From assembly GCA_002482845.1 (NCBI GenBank), contig DLGT01000024.1, positions 38,137 to 102,136 on the forward strand: a stretch of 64,000 bases of DNA, in the 5' to 3' direction. This document shows positions 48,091 through 58,491 of the stretch, piece by piece (position 1 is the stretch's first letter; every line of letters begins with the position of its first letter). Position numbers and translations under genes: made by a program. A model generated the notes under the pieces. The model saw only the letters and a list, made by a program, of their open reading frames with translations. It made no database searches and was not told where the DNA came from. This DNA comes from Saprospiraceae bacterium UBA7687. GTDB lineage: Bacteria > Bacteroidota > Bacteroidia > Chitinophagales > Saprospiraceae.

Positions 48091-48131
48091 CAAAATAGGC
48101 TATATGATCTTTATCAATGAAAATGGCCTAT
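48091..48131 (-). terminator. Terminator-like hairpin after methylmalonyl-CoA mutase
   Basis: On the minus strand ATAGGCCAT (48123-48131) pairs with ATAGCCTAT (48095-48103, one wobble) and is followed by a short T run. It sits 10 nt past the mutase stop. Confidence 0.5.
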
Positions 48132-48140
48132 GGTGTAAAC

Positions 48141-50219
48141 TTACTCCGTAATATTCGCTATTAAAATTTCTAATATTTCTGCTGCTGCTTCTGCAATAAT
48201 GGTTCCCGGTCCAAAAATAGCTGCTACACCTTGTTCAAAAAGGAATGGATAGTCTTGAACAGGCACTACGCCACCTACGATGACCATAATGTCTTCTCTG
48301 CCTATCTTTTTTAGCGCTGCAATCGTCTCTGGGACCAAAGTTTTATGGCCTGCTGCAAGTGACGAAATGCCCAATATATGTACATCGTTCTCTGCGGCTT
48401 GTGTTGCTGCTTCTGAAGGCGTCTGGAAGAGTGGTCCCATATCTACATCAAATCCCAAATCTGCAAAGCTAGTTGCTATGATTTTTGCACCTCTATCGTG
48501 TCCATCTTGACCTAACTTTGCCACCATGATCCTTGGCCTTCTACCTTCTAGCGCTGCAAAACGATCAGAGAGTTCCAAAGTGTTTTTAAATTTAGCATCC
48601 ATATGAATTTCCTTTGCATACACACCTGAAATGGTTCTATTAGTAGCTTTGTATCTACCAAAAACTTCTTCCATAGCCATCGTAATTTCTCCTAATGTAG
48701 CCCTTTCTCTAGCTGCATTTATGGCAAGCTCCAAGAGATTTCCACTACCTTTTCTTGCACATTCTGTGATAGCTTGCAGTGTTGATCTTACTTTTTTATC
48801 ATCTCTTTTGCTTTTTATTTCTGTAAGCCTGTCTATTTGTTCAAGTCGAACCTTTGTATTATCTACTTTGAGTATATCGAGTTCTGATTCAGTTTCTTTT
48901 TTGAATAGATTGACACCTATGACGTATTCATTACCACTGTCTATCCTTGCTTGTTTTGCAGCAGCTGCTTCTTCTATTCTCATTTTAGGAATACCTGCTT
49001 CGATTGCTGCCGTCATTCCACCAAGTGATTCTATTTCTTGGATATGTTGCCATGCTTTTTCTACGAGTTGACTAGTGAGTGACTCTACATAATAGGAGCC
49101 TCCCATAGGATCGATCGCTGAAATAACATTTATGCCTGATTGTAAATATTTCTGAGTGTCTCTCGCTATTTTGGCTGAATAATCGGTTGGCAATGCTATC
49201 GCCTCATCTAGAGAGTTGGTGTGAAGTGATTGTGTGCCGCCCATCACCGCTGCCAATGCTTCTATACAAGTCCTTGAAATATTATTGTAAGGATCTTGAG
49301 CGGTAAGACTGTATCCTGATGTCTGACAATGTGTACGTAATGCCAAAGTTTTTGGAGATTTGGGTTCGAATTGTGAAACTAGCTTTGACCAAAGCAATCT
49401 ACCTGCTCGCATCTTGGCTGTCTCCATAAAAAAGTTCATACCAATACCCCAGAAAAATGAAAATCTTGATACAAATTGATCAATATCAAGTCCTGCTTTC
49501 AACCCAGCCCTTATATATTCTACACCATCTGCAAGTGTGTATGCAAGTTCAATATCCGCAGGTGCACCCGCTTCATGCATATGATATCCACTGATAGAAA
49601 TGCTATTGAATTTAGGCATATGTGCCGCGGTGTATCCAAAAATATCTGAAATAATTTTCATGGAAGGTGTTGGTGGAAAAATGTAGGTATTTCTAACCAT
49701 AAACTCTTTCAATATATCGTTTTGGATGGTGCCACTAAGTTTTTCCATAGACACACCTTGTTCTTCCGCAGCTACAATGTAGAATGCAAGTATCGGAATT
49801 ACAGCCCCGTTCATGGTCATCGATACAGACATTTCGTCTAATGGTATTCCATCAAACAAGATTTTCATATCTTCTACGGAGTCTATGGCAACTCCCGCCA
49901 TTCCTACATCACCTGTGACTCTAGGATGGTCTGAATCGTAGCCCCGATGTGTCGCAAGATCAAATGCAACAGATAATCCTTTTTGTCCTGCAGCAAGGTT
50001 TCTTCTATAAAATGCATTACTCTCTTGTGCTGTCGAAAAACCAGCATATTGCCTTATCGTCCACGGAGATGTCAAATACATGGTACTATAAGGACCTCTT
50101 AGATATGGCGGTACACCTGCTTGAAAACCAATGTGTTTACTTTCAGAGATATCTTCTGAATGGTAACTTCGTTTTAGTGAAATTCCTTCTTGCGTGGGCT
50201 TCAAAATATCTTTATCCAT
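48141..50219 (-). CDS. Methylmalonyl-CoA mutase, large (alpha) subunit
   Basis: A 692-residue cobalamin enzyme that interconverts methylmalonyl-CoA and succinyl-CoA in propionate and branched-chain metabolism. The TIM barrel has the CoA-channel motif [19 protein letters not shown], followed by [15 protein letters not shown]. The C-terminal B12-binding domain has the DGHDRGA signature with the His that ligates cobalt (about residue 571), then [10 protein letters not shown] and GGVVP. It is slightly shorter at the N-terminus than many alpha subunits. The beta subunit gene is not in the window, so it is encoded elsewhere or the enzyme differs. Confidence 0.95.
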   Translation of the reverse strand: MDKDILKPTQEGISLKRSYHSEDISESKHIGFQAGVPPYLRGPYSTMYLTSPWTIRQYAGFSTAQESNAFYRRNLAAGQKGLSVAFDLATHRGYDSDHPRVTGDVGMAGVAIDSVEDMKILFDGIPLDEMSVSMTMNGAVIPILAFYIVAAEEQGVSMEKLSGTIQNDILKEFMVRNTYIFPPTPSMKIISDIFGYTAAHMPKFNSISISGYHMHEAGAPADIELAYTLADGVEYIRAGLKAGLDIDQFVSRFSFFWGIGMNFFMETAKMRAGRLLWSKLVSQFEPKSPKTLALRTHCQTSGYSLTAQDPYNNISRTCIEALAAVMGGTQSLHTNSLDEAIALPTDYSAKIARDTQKYLQSGINVISAIDPMGGSYYVESLTSQLVEKAWQHIQEIESLGGMTAAIEAGIPKMRIEEAAAAKQARIDSGNEYVIGVNLFKKETESELDILKVDNTKVRLEQIDRLTEIKSKRDDKKVRSTLQAITECARKGSGNLLELAINAARERATLGEITMAMEEVFGRYKATNRTISGVYAKEIHMDAKFKNTLELSDRFAALEGRRPRIMVAKLGQDGHDRGAKIIATSFADLGFDVDMGPLFQTPSEAATQAAENDVHILGISSLAAGHKTLVPETIAALKKIGREDIMVIVGGVVPVQDYPFLFEQGVAAIFGPGTIIAEAAAEILEILIANITE

Positions 50220-50322
50220 GGCTTTCTGTTCAATAAATATTTCGGTAAAGATAAGTAAAGCCAGTTTACTTTTTACATTCTTTTACCAATTTTATCTATA
50301 CATTGATTTAAATCCGACAAGC

Positions 50323-51855
50323 TTATTCAGCTTTAGAGATAATGTTATTGCCAGTCATATCAAATGGTGGAATGATACCCATTATATTCAATATGGTAGG
50401 CGCAAGGTCTCCTAATTTGCCATCTTTAATGGAATATTTTTCTTTTGACACATCATTTCCTACAAATATCACAGGTACAGGATTGGTCGTGTGCGCTGTA
50501 TTCGGGCTACCATCAGGATTGACTAGTAAATCTGAATTACCATGGTCTGCAATTATGATCGACTTGTAATTATAATCGGTTAAGGTATCAAGCAATCTAC
50601 CCAAACACGTATCTACCGTTTCTGTCGCCTTCACAGCTGCACTGAACACACCTGTATGACCTACCATATCTGTATTGGCATAATTAAGACATATGAAATT
50701 GGGCTTTTTGGCATGGATATATTCAATGAGTTGATCGGTAATTTCGATAGCACTCATTTCTGGTTGAAGGTCATACGTAGCTACTTTAGCAGATGGGACC
50801 ATGATTCTATCTTCGCCTTCAAAACGGTCTTCTCTACCTCCATTAAAGAAAAAAGTGACATGTGGATATTTTTCTGTTTCTGCGATTCTTATCTGAGTAA
50901 GTCCAGCTTCACTTATTGTTTGACCTAAGGTATGTTCAAGATTGTCCTTTTCAAAAACGACATGCATGTTTTCGAATGTTTGATCATAATTGGCAAATGT
51001 TACAAAGTAAAGCGGTAATTTTTTCATGTCATAATCTGGAAAATCCTTTTGTGTAAGTACTTCAGTAAGTTCCCTCGGTCGATCTGTTCTGAAGTTGTAA
51101 AAAATCACCACATCATCTGACTTTATACAACCATCATTATTGGGAAGAAATCCATTATATAAAGGTAGTAAAAATTCATCCGTGACTTCTTTGTCATAAC
51201 TTTCCTGGATATCACCAAGGATATTTTCAGAAATATGACCGACACCTTTTGTTAGAAGATCGTAAGCTATTTTTACCCGTTCCCATCTTTTATCTCTATC
51301 CATGGCGTAGTACCTACCTACGACTGTTGCAATCTTAATATTAGAGTTTTCTATGACATCCATGACTGACTGTAGAAATGCTTTACCAGATTTTGGATCA
51401 GTGTCACGACCATCAAGGATAGCATGGATATATACTTCCACATGATAATTTTTCAGAATTTCACACAAACCGATCAAATGATCTATATGCGAATGGACAC
51501 CACCGTCAGAAACTAATCCCAACAAGTGAATCCTTTTGGTGTTTTTTTGTGCAAAATCGATGGCTTCGACAAAAGTATGGTTAGATAAAAGTTCTTTTTC
51601 TCGAATAGCTTTATTGATTCTTGCCAATTCTTGATAAACCACTCTTCCTGCTCCGATATTGATATGACCTACTTCTGAATTTCCCATTTGACCTTCGGGA
51701 AGACCTACATCTTCGCCAAATGTAGTCAAAGTGGCATTGGGATATTCCGCTAATAATTTATTATATGTCGGAGTATTTGCCGCGGCAATAGCGCTTACTT
51801 CGGGATTAGGATTTATTCCCCAGCCATCTAGGATGATTAATGCAAGATTGTTCAT
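50323..51855 (-). CDS. gpmI: 2,3-bisphosphoglycerate-independent phosphoglycerate mutase
   Basis: A 510-residue glycolytic enzyme that converts 3- to 2-phosphoglycerate using two metal ions, usually Mn. The phosphatase domain has LIILDGWG (metal Asp) and catalytic Ser60 in GNSEVGHINIG; the transferase domain has RYYAMDRD; and the C-terminal metal motifs are NYANTDMVGHTG and IADHGNSD. Length and order are as usual. It is 103 nt downstream of nothing related: the next gene on its strand is methylmalonyl-CoA mutase. Confidence 0.97.
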   Translation of the reverse strand: MNNLALIILDGWGINPNPEVSAIAAANTPTYNKLLAEYPNATLTTFGEDVGLPEGQMGNSEVGHINIGAGRVVYQELARINKAIREKELLSNHTFVEAIDFAQKNTKRIHLLGLVSDGGVHSHIDHLIGLCEILKNYHVEVYIHAILDGRDTDPKSGKAFLQSVMDVIENSNIKIATVVGRYYAMDRDKRWERVKIAYDLLTKGVGHISENILGDIQESYDKEVTDEFLLPLYNGFLPNNDGCIKSDDVVIFYNFRTDRPRELTEVLTQKDFPDYDMKKLPLYFVTFANYDQTFENMHVVFEKDNLEHTLGQTISEAGLTQIRIAETEKYPHVTFFFNGGREDRFEGEDRIMVPSAKVATYDLQPEMSAIEITDQLIEYIHAKKPNFICLNYANTDMVGHTGVFSAAVKATETVDTCLGRLLDTLTDYNYKSIIIADHGNSDLLVNPDGSPNTAHTTNPVPVIFVGNDVSKEKYSIKDGKLGDLAPTILNIMGIIPPFDMTGNNIISKAE

Positions 51856-52094
51856 CTTTTTATTTTATTTTAAGTTTTGTTTGTTAAAAATGACATAAAC
51901 ATTAAAAAATATTTATGTAAATAAATTATTATTTATCAATGATTTATATATATTTAATGGGCTTTTGTGTAATATTAACATTTCAAATGAAACTAATTAC
52001 TAAAACATTTTCGTTATTGTGGTGTGCAAACATACTTTATTTTTTTAATAGTTATTGTATAAACGTATTTTTTAAAAACAAAACAACCATTAAA

Positions 52095-52475
52095 GTGAAA
52101 CAAATCTTATTAGTTTTAGCCATTTTCCTTTCTATTGGATTGTCAGCGCAATCTGAGACTGCTTTTTTTAATGCTTTCAAAAGTGCAGACGTTACGACCA
52201 TTGAATCATATCTTGAAGATAATATTGACTTCTGTTTATTTGAAGATCAACAAATTATGAATAAAAAAGCTGCTATGACAAAACTGAAAAATTTTCTAGC
52301 TAGTCATACTATTACCAATGTAGAAGTCATGCATAAAGGTGCTTCAAAGGACAAGTCATCTCAATATAAAGTTGCAAAAATCACCACTTCAAAAAATACC
52401 TTTAGAGTTTTTGTTTATGCTGCAGGAGCGATCGGAACCAAAACAGTTAAGGAAATTAGGATTGACAATTTTTAA
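52095..52475 (+). CDS. Small secreted DUF4783-like protein
   Basis: A 126-residue protein, assuming a GTG start at 52095 that places a good signal peptide first (KQILLVLAIFLSIGLSAQ). The mature part (SETAFFNAFKSADVTTIESYLEDNIDF) has the helix-helix-sheet pattern of DUF4783, an NTF2-like fold common in Bacteroidota. An ATG at 51939 is in frame, but it would put two hydrophobic stretches before this signal. The gene is divergent from gpmI. No function is known for the family. Confidence 0.7.
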   Translation: MKQILLVLAIFLSIGLSAQSETAFFNAFKSADVTTIESYLEDNIDFCLFEDQQIMNKKAAMTKLKNFLASHTITNVEVMHKGASKDKSSQYKVAKITTSKNTFRVFVYAAGAIGTKTVKEIRIDNF

Positions 52476-52489
52476 TTTCGGTTGTACAC

Positions 52490-52699
52490 TATTTTTCTGT
52501 TGGCCCTAATTTAAAATTCATTTTGTCACCATTTAGGGTCGGGGTAATACAAAAGGAATTTTATAAAAGTGCAATTTTGGGATAAACCTAGCATATCCTA
52601 TTTTTCTGTTGGCCCTAATTTAAAATTCATTTTGTCACCATTTAGGGTCGGGGTAAAACAAAAGGAATTTTAAACTAACTGTAATTTTGGAATAATCCA
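52490..52699. repeat. Two tandem copies of a ~109-bp unit
   Basis: A block starting TATTTTTCTGTTGGCCCTAA and ending in AAAAGGAATTTTA is repeated with a period of about 109 bp; the first ~73 bp of each copy are almost identical and the rest (around CAATTTTGGGATAA) is diverged. Each copy can fold because GGCCCTAA near its start pairs with TTTAGGGTC ~30 nt later. It lies between two convergent genes and may also act in termination. Confidence 0.85.
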
Positions 52700-52729
52700 T
52701 TAATTCTCTTTTTACAGAAGGCCAATATC

Positions 52730-53602
52730 CTACAACACTTCCACACTATATCCACAACTAAAAGTCTCTGTAGGCTTTAGAGATTTAATCCCTTCTTTAG
52801 TAACTAAATTTCCATCATGATCGACGGTATCCGCGATGCCATGCCATGGTTCGATACATACAAATGGTGCGGATGGTTTGGACCAAATACCAAGATATGG
52901 AAAATCATCAAAAGAAAAAACAAGACTTCTGTCAGAATCAGCTGATTGTAATGTTATTTGATCCGTTTTTAAATCTTGAAATACCAAAGCATCTTTGATG
53001 AATGTTTTATTTTCCAAAGGTATTTGGCTATTTTCCATTCCAAGTTCAAATGAATTGCCCACAAGTCCATGCTCCAATAGTCTTTTATTGGCAGCTTTGT
53101 CCTTATTAAATTGTAAAACAAAGGCTTGTTGATCGTTTGTCCCTCGATCTATTGGAACATTAAAAGCAGGATGAAATCCAACACTAAACCACATCTCGTC
53201 CGTAGTTGAAGTGTTATTGATATCTACAGAAACAAAAAGTTTATTGCTATCTATATGATAATTCACCTTCAGTGTCCATTCAAAAGGATAGGCAACTCGA
53301 GTAGCTTCATTGCTTATTAATAAAAATGAGATATTCGAATCTTCATGACTTACCATTTCAAAAACCATATCTCTAGCAAATCCATGCTGCGAAAGCTGAT
53401 AATTCTTGCCTTGATAAGTGTAAGTATTGTCTTTAAGCTTTCCTACAATCGGAAATAAAATAGGTGCTCGTCGCCCCCAAAAATCCGGATTTCCTTGCCA
53501 AAGATATTCTATTTCGTTGTTTTTGCCAAAGATACTTTTCAACTCTGCACCTTGATCATCTACACAGATACGTAAGTTTTCGTTTTCGATGATATACTCC
53601 AA
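52730..53602 (-). CDS. Aldose 1-epimerase family protein (LacX-like)
   Basis: A 290-residue beta-sandwich protein of the galactose mutarotase-like superfamily. Visible features are an N-terminal ENLRICVDDQGAEL start, the Arg in GRRAPILFPIVG, the His in LSQHGFARD (a catalytic-site His position) and FHPAFNVP with a second His. The Glu expected near the C-terminus is in CIEPWHGIAD. Relatives such as LacX act on or bind sugars, but the physiological substrate is unknown. Its start is 5 nt past the stop of the polyprenyl synthase gene on the same strand, so the two form an operon. Confidence 0.88.
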   Translation of the reverse strand: MEYIIENENLRICVDDQGAELKSIFGKNNEIEYLWQGNPDFWGRRAPILFPIVGKLKDNTYTYQGKNYQLSQHGFARDMVFEMVSHEDSNISFLLISNEATRVAYPFEWTLKVNYHIDSNKLFVSVDINNTSTTDEMWFSVGFHPAFNVPIDRGTNDQQAFVLQFNKDKAANKRLLEHGLVGNSFELGMENSQIPLENKTFIKDALVFQDLKTDQITLQSADSDRSLVFSFDDFPYLGIWSKPSAPFVCIEPWHGIADTVDHDGNLVTKEGIKSLKPTETFSCGYSVEVL

Positions 53603-53607
53603 AGCTA

Positions 53608-54582
53608 TTAGTTTTTACGAGTGGTAAAAAAGTACACTAGCTTCTCCAATGAATCTCTAGAATCATTAGCAGGTAATGTTTTCAGGATGTCGAGTGCTTC
53701 TGCTTGGTATTTGAGCATCATATTGTGTGCGTATTCTAATCCACCTTTTTCCTTGACAAATGTAATGACTTCTTTTACTTTCGCTTCGTTTGTACTATCA
53801 GTTTTGATATAGTTGATGATCTTGTTTTTTTCAGATTTTGTGGCATTTTGCAATGCGAAAATCAATGGCAGCGTCATCTTTTTTTCTTTGATGTCTATGC
53901 CACGTGGTTTACCTATATCATCATCTCCGTAATCAAATAAATCATCTTTGATTTGGAATGCAATACCTATTTTTTCACCAAAATCCCACATCTTTTTTAT
54001 CAAAACAGGATCTTCTGTGGTAGATGATGCACCAGACGAACAAGCAGCCGCAATGAGTGAAGCGGTTTTTTGACGGATGATTTCAAAATAAATGGCTTGG
54101 TCTATATCTAGTTTTCGAGCTTTTTCTATTTGCAAGAGCTCACCTTCACTCATCTGTTTTACAGCCGTGGAGAGTGTCTGAAGATGATTATAATTTTTGG
54201 TTTCTAAGGCGACCAAAAGTCCTTTCGAAAGTAAAAAATCACCTACTAATACAGCTATTTTATTTTTCCACAAGGCATTTATCGAGAAGAATCCTCTTCG
54301 CTCGTATGAGTCATCTACGACATCATCATGTACGAGTGTAGCTGTATGCAATAGCTCGATGAGTGATGCAGCAACATTGGTCGACTCGTTTATATTTCCA
54401 CATATTCTAGCACATAGGAAGACAAGGATAGGTCTCACTTGTTTTCCTTTTTTCTGTACTATGTAATAAGTAATTTTGTCTAATAAAGGTACGGAGCTTT
54501 TCATGGAATCCTTAAAGTGTTTTTCAAACGCTTTAAGTTCGGCACTTACCGGTCCTTTTATTTGCTCTAATTCTGAAGCCAT
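53608..54582 (-). CDS. Polyprenyl diphosphate synthase
   Basis: A 324-residue trans-prenyltransferase that extends isoprenoid diphosphates for menaquinone side chains. The first Asp-rich motif DDVVD (about 92-96) follows LLHTATLVH, and the second, DDLFD, lies in IKDDLFDYGDDD. The residues before the first DDxxD are small enough to allow a long chain, so an octaprenyl (IspB-like) product is likely but not certain. The C-terminus ends in a basic tail. It is first in an operon with the aldose-epimerase-like gene. Confidence 0.93.
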   Translation of the reverse strand: MASELEQIKGPVSAELKAFEKHFKDSMKSSVPLLDKITYYIVQKKGKQVRPILVFLCARICGNINESTNVAASLIELLHTATLVHDDVVDDSYERRGFFSINALWKNKIAVLVGDFLLSKGLLVALETKNYNHLQTLSTAVKQMSEGELLQIEKARKLDIDQAIYFEIIRQKTASLIAAACSSGASSTTEDPVLIKKMWDFGEKIGIAFQIKDDLFDYGDDDIGKPRGIDIKEKKMTLPLIFALQNATKSEKNKIINYIKTDSTNEAKVKEVITFVKEKGGLEYAHNMMLKYQAEALDILKTLPANDSRDSLEKLVYFFTTRKN

Positions 54583-54915
54583 TGGGTTAAACTAATACCT
54601 TAAAAAATTTGCACAAGATACATTATAATACTCAAACCAAAAATGATATCAAATTTCTTTTTAAGTGATGTATATCGTCTAATATGTAATAAAAAACAAC
54701 CTATTAAGTTCATTTAGAAAGTATGTTTAAAAATTTTCTTAGTTGCTAATCAATCGATTATGGTTCTGACAATTAAAAAATTAAAGAGTTTATTGAACTA
54801 AACGCTGAGATTATTTTGAAGTCGGGTTCATAAGATATTGATTATAAAGCAATAAAAATTTAAACATACTCTTATTTAAAAAACAAGTTTTAGACAGCTT
54901 TTGACGTTATTTTTT
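54583..54915. other. Gene-free divergent intergenic stretch
   Basis: An AT-rich gap between the divergent polyprenyl synthase and S46 peptidase genes. Apart from the promoter box at 54916-54923, I see no ORF, hairpin or repeat. Confidence 0.4.
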
Positions 54916-54923
54916 TACTTTTG
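54916..54923 (+). promoter_or_regulatory. -7 box upstream of the S46 peptidase
   Basis: TACTTTTG matches TAnnTTTG and lies 38 nt before the ATG at 54962. Confidence 0.5.
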
Positions 54924-54961
54924 CTTATCAATTTAATTTTTACTTAAAATTGTTTTTATAT

Positions 54962-57184
54962 ATGTTACAATCATTAAAGTCATTATTTACCGCATTATTG
55001 CTTTTTACATTTACAATTTCTTATGCAGGAGAAGGCATGTGGCTGCCACACCTACTCAAATTGCTGAATGAAAAGGAGATGAAAAGCATGGGTATGAAAA
55101 TATCTGCCGAAGACATTTACAGCGTCAATAAAGGTTCGCTAAAAGATGCTATCGTACATTTCGGTGGTTTCTGTACTTCAGAAATTATCTCACCTGATGG
55201 CCTACTTCTTACCAATCACCACTGTGGATATGGTGCCATTCAGTCACACTCGTCCGTAGAAAATAATCTAATTAAAAATGGATTTTGGGCAAAAAATCAT
55301 GGTGAAGAACTCCCAAATGCAGGACTTACAGCCACATTTATCGATTACATAGATGATGTCACGGCCAAAGTACTAGTAGGTGTGACCGATCAAATGTCTG
55401 CTACGGAAAGACAATCTATAGTGGACAAAAACCTTGCAGAAGTGCGCAAAACATATAAGTTAGAAAGCTATCAAGAAGTTATCATTCGTCCATTTTTTGA
55501 TGGAAATCAGTATTTTGCCTTTGTGACTACCATATATAAAGATGTCCGATTAGTAGGTACGCCACCTGAATTTATTGGAAAGTTCGGCTCAGACACAGAC
55601 AATTGGATTTGGCCACGTCATACGGGAGATTTTTCATTGTTCAGAATTTATGCTGGCAAAGACAATAAACCTGCTGAATACTCAAAAGACAATGTTCCCT
55701 ACAAACCGAAACATTTCCTACCTATATCTATGGATGGTGTATCTGAAGGTGACTTCACCATGGTTTTTGGTTTTCCTGGGAGAACAAATCAGTATCTACC
55801 TGCTTCTGCCATCAAACAAGTGGTAAATACCCTCAATCCTGCTAAAATAGAAATACGCGAAACATCACTCAAAATCATGGATAAGTACATGAGAGTTGAT
55901 GAAGCAACAAAAATAAAATATGCGGCAAAGTATGCCACTATAGCAAATTATTGGAAAAAATGGATCGGTGAGTCACAAGGTCTTAAACAGACCAATGCCA
56001 TCCAAAAGAAGTTAGATAATGAAGCTGACTTCCAAAAGAGATTGGCAGCTGACAGTCCGTATAAAAATTTATTGGCTGATTTGGATAAGTTGTACAAAGA
56101 TATTGATGAATATGCTTTGGCACGAGATTATTACAGTGAGATTGCACAGCGTAATGTAGATCTGACATCTTATATGAATACGCTCAAAAGACTGGTAAGC
56201 GCCTATGAAAAAAATGGCGAAAAAGGATATAACGACTTACTTCCCAAAGTGAAGGACTTTAGTACAGGGTTTTATCAAGACTTCGATTCTAAAATTGATG
56301 AAGAAAAATTCGGTGCCTTATTGACCATGTATGTTGACAATCTAGATCCCAAATTTGTGCCTATGTATCTACAAAGAGAAAACTTGAGCATGGCCAAAAC
56401 GGACAGCTATCACCAGATGGTAGCTAATCAATATATTCTATCAAGTTTTACTTCCGAGCTTGAAGCCATGAAAATTTTGTCGTTAGAGCCAGCAAAAGCA
56501 ATTTCAGCCATCAAAAGCGATCCTGTTTATGCTTTATCATCAGAATGGGCAGATTTTTACAATAAAGAAATAGCGACACCGTATAACAATATCAGAAAGG
56601 AAATAGACCTGAAACTCGAGAAATACACCAAAGCACAAATGGAAGTATTTACAGAAAAAAGATTCTATCCCGATGCAAATAGTACACTCAGGGTTACCTA
56701 TGGTCAGGTAAATGGTTATGAACCTAGAGATGCCGTAGCTTACGAACCTGTGACGTACCTAGATGGTGTGATAGAGAAGTATGTACCTGGTGATTATGAA
56801 TTTGATGTGTCACCTAGAATGATTGACCTACACAAAGCCAAAGATTACGGACCATATGCCGACAAAAAAAATGGTAAATTGCCCGTATGTTTTATCGGTT
56901 CTAACCATACCACAGGTGGAAATTCTGGAAGCCCTGCAATAGATGCACACGGCAATTTGATCGGATTAAATTTTGATAGAGTGTGGGAAGGCACGATGAG
57001 CGATATCAATTATGATGCGAGTATCTGCAGAAATATTATGGTGGATGCAAGATATATTTTGTGGGTGATAGACAAGTATGCTGGCGCAGGACATCTAGTG
57101 AAAGAGATGAAACTCGTCCATCCTAAATCAAAAGTTACTCCAACAAAAAAGGTAAAGAGTCCAAGACAAAGTGCCACTAAATAA
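54962..57184 (+). CDS. S46 dipeptidyl-peptidase, DPP11-type (Asp/Glu-specific)
   Basis: A 740-residue periplasmic serine exopeptidase that releases dipeptides, with a signal peptide ending near residue 22 (TISYAGEG). The catalytic triad is His86/87 in TNHHCGYG, Asp223 in HTGDFS and Ser655 in GNSGSP. Eighteen residues after the Ser is Arg673 (NFDRVW); in the P. gingivalis enzymes an Arg at this place marks DPP11, which prefers Asp or Glu at P1, while DPP7 has Gly. The start is set at ATG 54962 rather than a TTG 12 nt upstream; with it Ser and Arg fall on the same numbers as in PgDPP11. Confidence 0.92.
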   Translation: MLQSLKSLFTALLLFTFTISYAGEGMWLPHLLKLLNEKEMKSMGMKISAEDIYSVNKGSLKDAIVHFGGFCTSEIISPDGLLLTNHHCGYGAIQSHSSVENNLIKNGFWAKNHGEELPNAGLTATFIDYIDDVTAKVLVGVTDQMSATERQSIVDKNLAEVRKTYKLESYQEVIIRPFFDGNQYFAFVTTIYKDVRLVGTPPEFIGKFGSDTDNWIWPRHTGDFSLFRIYAGKDNKPAEYSKDNVPYKPKHFLPISMDGVSEGDFTMVFGFPGRTNQYLPASAIKQVVNTLNPAKIEIRETSLKIMDKYMRVDEATKIKYAAKYATIANYWKKWIGESQGLKQTNAIQKKLDNEADFQKRLAADSPYKNLLADLDKLYKDIDEYALARDYYSEIAQRNVDLTSYMNTLKRLVSAYEKNGEKGYNDLLPKVKDFSTGFYQDFDSKIDEEKFGALLTMYVDNLDPKFVPMYLQRENLSMAKTDSYHQMVANQYILSSFTSELEAMKILSLEPAKAISAIKSDPVYALSSEWADFYNKEIATPYNNIRKEIDLKLEKYTKAQMEVFTEKRFYPDANSTLRVTYGQVNGYEPRDAVAYEPVTYLDGVIEKYVPGDYEFDVSPRMIDLHKAKDYGPYADKKNGKLPVCFIGSNHTTGGNSGSPAIDAHGNLIGLNFDRVWEGTMSDINYDASICRNIMVDARYILWVIDKYAGAGHLVKEMKLVHPKSKVTPTKKVKSPRQSATK

Positions 57185-57203
57185 CCAATATAAATAAATA
57201 ACC

Positions 57204-58490
57204 ATGTACAAACTTTTATTATTCGGACTTTTTCTTTGTTGTCAATTTGTCTCAAATGCTCAGACGACCATCATACATTGTGGGAAACTTATTGACGTAG
57301 ATAAGGGAGTAGTTTTGAATAATAAAAGTATTGTCGTGGCAGAAGGGATGATAAAATCTGTAGAAGATGGATACATCACGCCCAAAAAAGAGGATAAACT
57401 TATTGACTTGAAGTCAAAAACAGTTATGCCCGGATTGATGGATATGCATGTACACGTAGAAAGTGAATCCGGTCCTAAAAGATACGAAGAGACCTTCCGT
57501 GAAAATGAAAGTTACGTCGCCCTGAGAGCCACTCAGTTTTGCGAGCGCACGCTTATGGCAGGATTTACCACAGTGAGAGATCTCGGTGGTAGTGGCATCA
57601 ATGTGTCTCTACGAGAAGCTATCAAAAATGGCATCATCAAAGGGCCTAGGATTTATACTTGCGAAAAATCAATAGCCACAACAGGTGGTCATGCAGACCC
57701 AACAAATGGCGTGAGAGACAACCTGAAAGGCGATCCAGGGCCAAAAGAAGGCGTCATAAATAGTCCAGAAGAAGCGGCAAAAGCCGTGAGACAAAGATAT
57801 AAAAATGGTGCCGATTGTATCAAAATCACATCTACAGGTGGTGTATTAAGTGTAGCATCTGATGGCACAGGACCACAATTTACAATAGAAGAAATCCAAG
57901 CTATCGTAAAAACAGCCAATGACTACAACTTTGTCACAGCAGCACATGCTCACGGTACAGAAGGTATGAAGCGAGCAGTACTAGGTGGCATCCACAGCAT
58001 CGAGCATGGTACCTTCATGACAGAAGAAGTTATGGATCTGATGATAAAAAAAGGCACCTATTATGTCCCTACAATCTCCGCGGGAAAATTTGTAGCGGAT
58101 AAAGCTCGAACACCAAATTTCTATCCGAAAATGATCGCCAAAAAAGCATTAGAAGTGGGGCCACAAATCCAAGCTACCTTCGCAAAAGCTTATAAACGTG
58201 GTGTAAAAATTGCTTTTGGGACAGACTCAGGTGTCAGCCTTCATGGCGATAATGCCAAGGAATTTGTTTTTATGGTAGAAGCAGGTATGTCACCAATGGA
58301 GTCCATCCAATCTGCCACCAAAAATGCTGCTCAACTCATGCGCATATATAATACCACAGGCAGCATAACATCAGGAAAAATGGCTGATATCATAGCTGTA
58401 AATGCTGATCCTACACAAGATATCAATACTATGTTGAATGTTGTTTTCGTGATGAAAGAAGGAGAGATTTATAAGTCAGAAATGAAGTGA
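57204..58490 (+). CDS. Secreted amidohydrolase (prolidase-like, Zn-dependent)
   Basis: A 428-residue protein of the amidohydrolase superfamily with a signal peptide (about 1-19). Metal ligands are in order: HVH in MDMHVHVES, a probable carboxylated Lys in CIKITSTGG, His in TAAHAHG, His in SIEHGTF and the catalytic Asp in FGTDSGV. The set is that of binuclear enzymes such as Xaa-Pro dipeptidases and imidazolonepropionase-like hydrolases. Lying 19 nt after the S46 peptidase, it could further degrade the dipeptides that enzyme releases; this is inference from position. Confidence 0.9.
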   Translation: MYKLLLFGLFLCCQFVSNAQTTIIHCGKLIDVDKGVVLNNKSIVVAEGMIKSVEDGYITPKKEDKLIDLKSKTVMPGLMDMHVHVESESGPKRYEETFRENESYVALRATQFCERTLMAGFTTVRDLGGSGINVSLREAIKNGIIKGPRIYTCEKSIATTGGHADPTNGVRDNLKGDPGPKEGVINSPEEAAKAVRQRYKNGADCIKITSTGGVLSVASDGTGPQFTIEEIQAIVKTANDYNFVTAAHAHGTEGMKRAVLGGIHSIEHGTFMTEEVMDLMIKKGTYYVPTISAGKFVADKARTPNFYPKMIAKKALEVGPQIQATFAKAYKRGVKIAFGTDSGVSLHGDNAKEFVFMVEAGMSPMESIQSATKNAAQLMRIYNTTGSITSGKMADIIAVNADPTQDINTMLNVVFVMKEGEIYKSEMK

Positions 58491-58491
58491 C

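Noticed and set aside
51939..52094. N-terminal extension of the DUF4783-like protein from ATG 51939
   Set aside because: It would place the signal peptide at about residue 52; the GTG at 52095 gives a standard signal.
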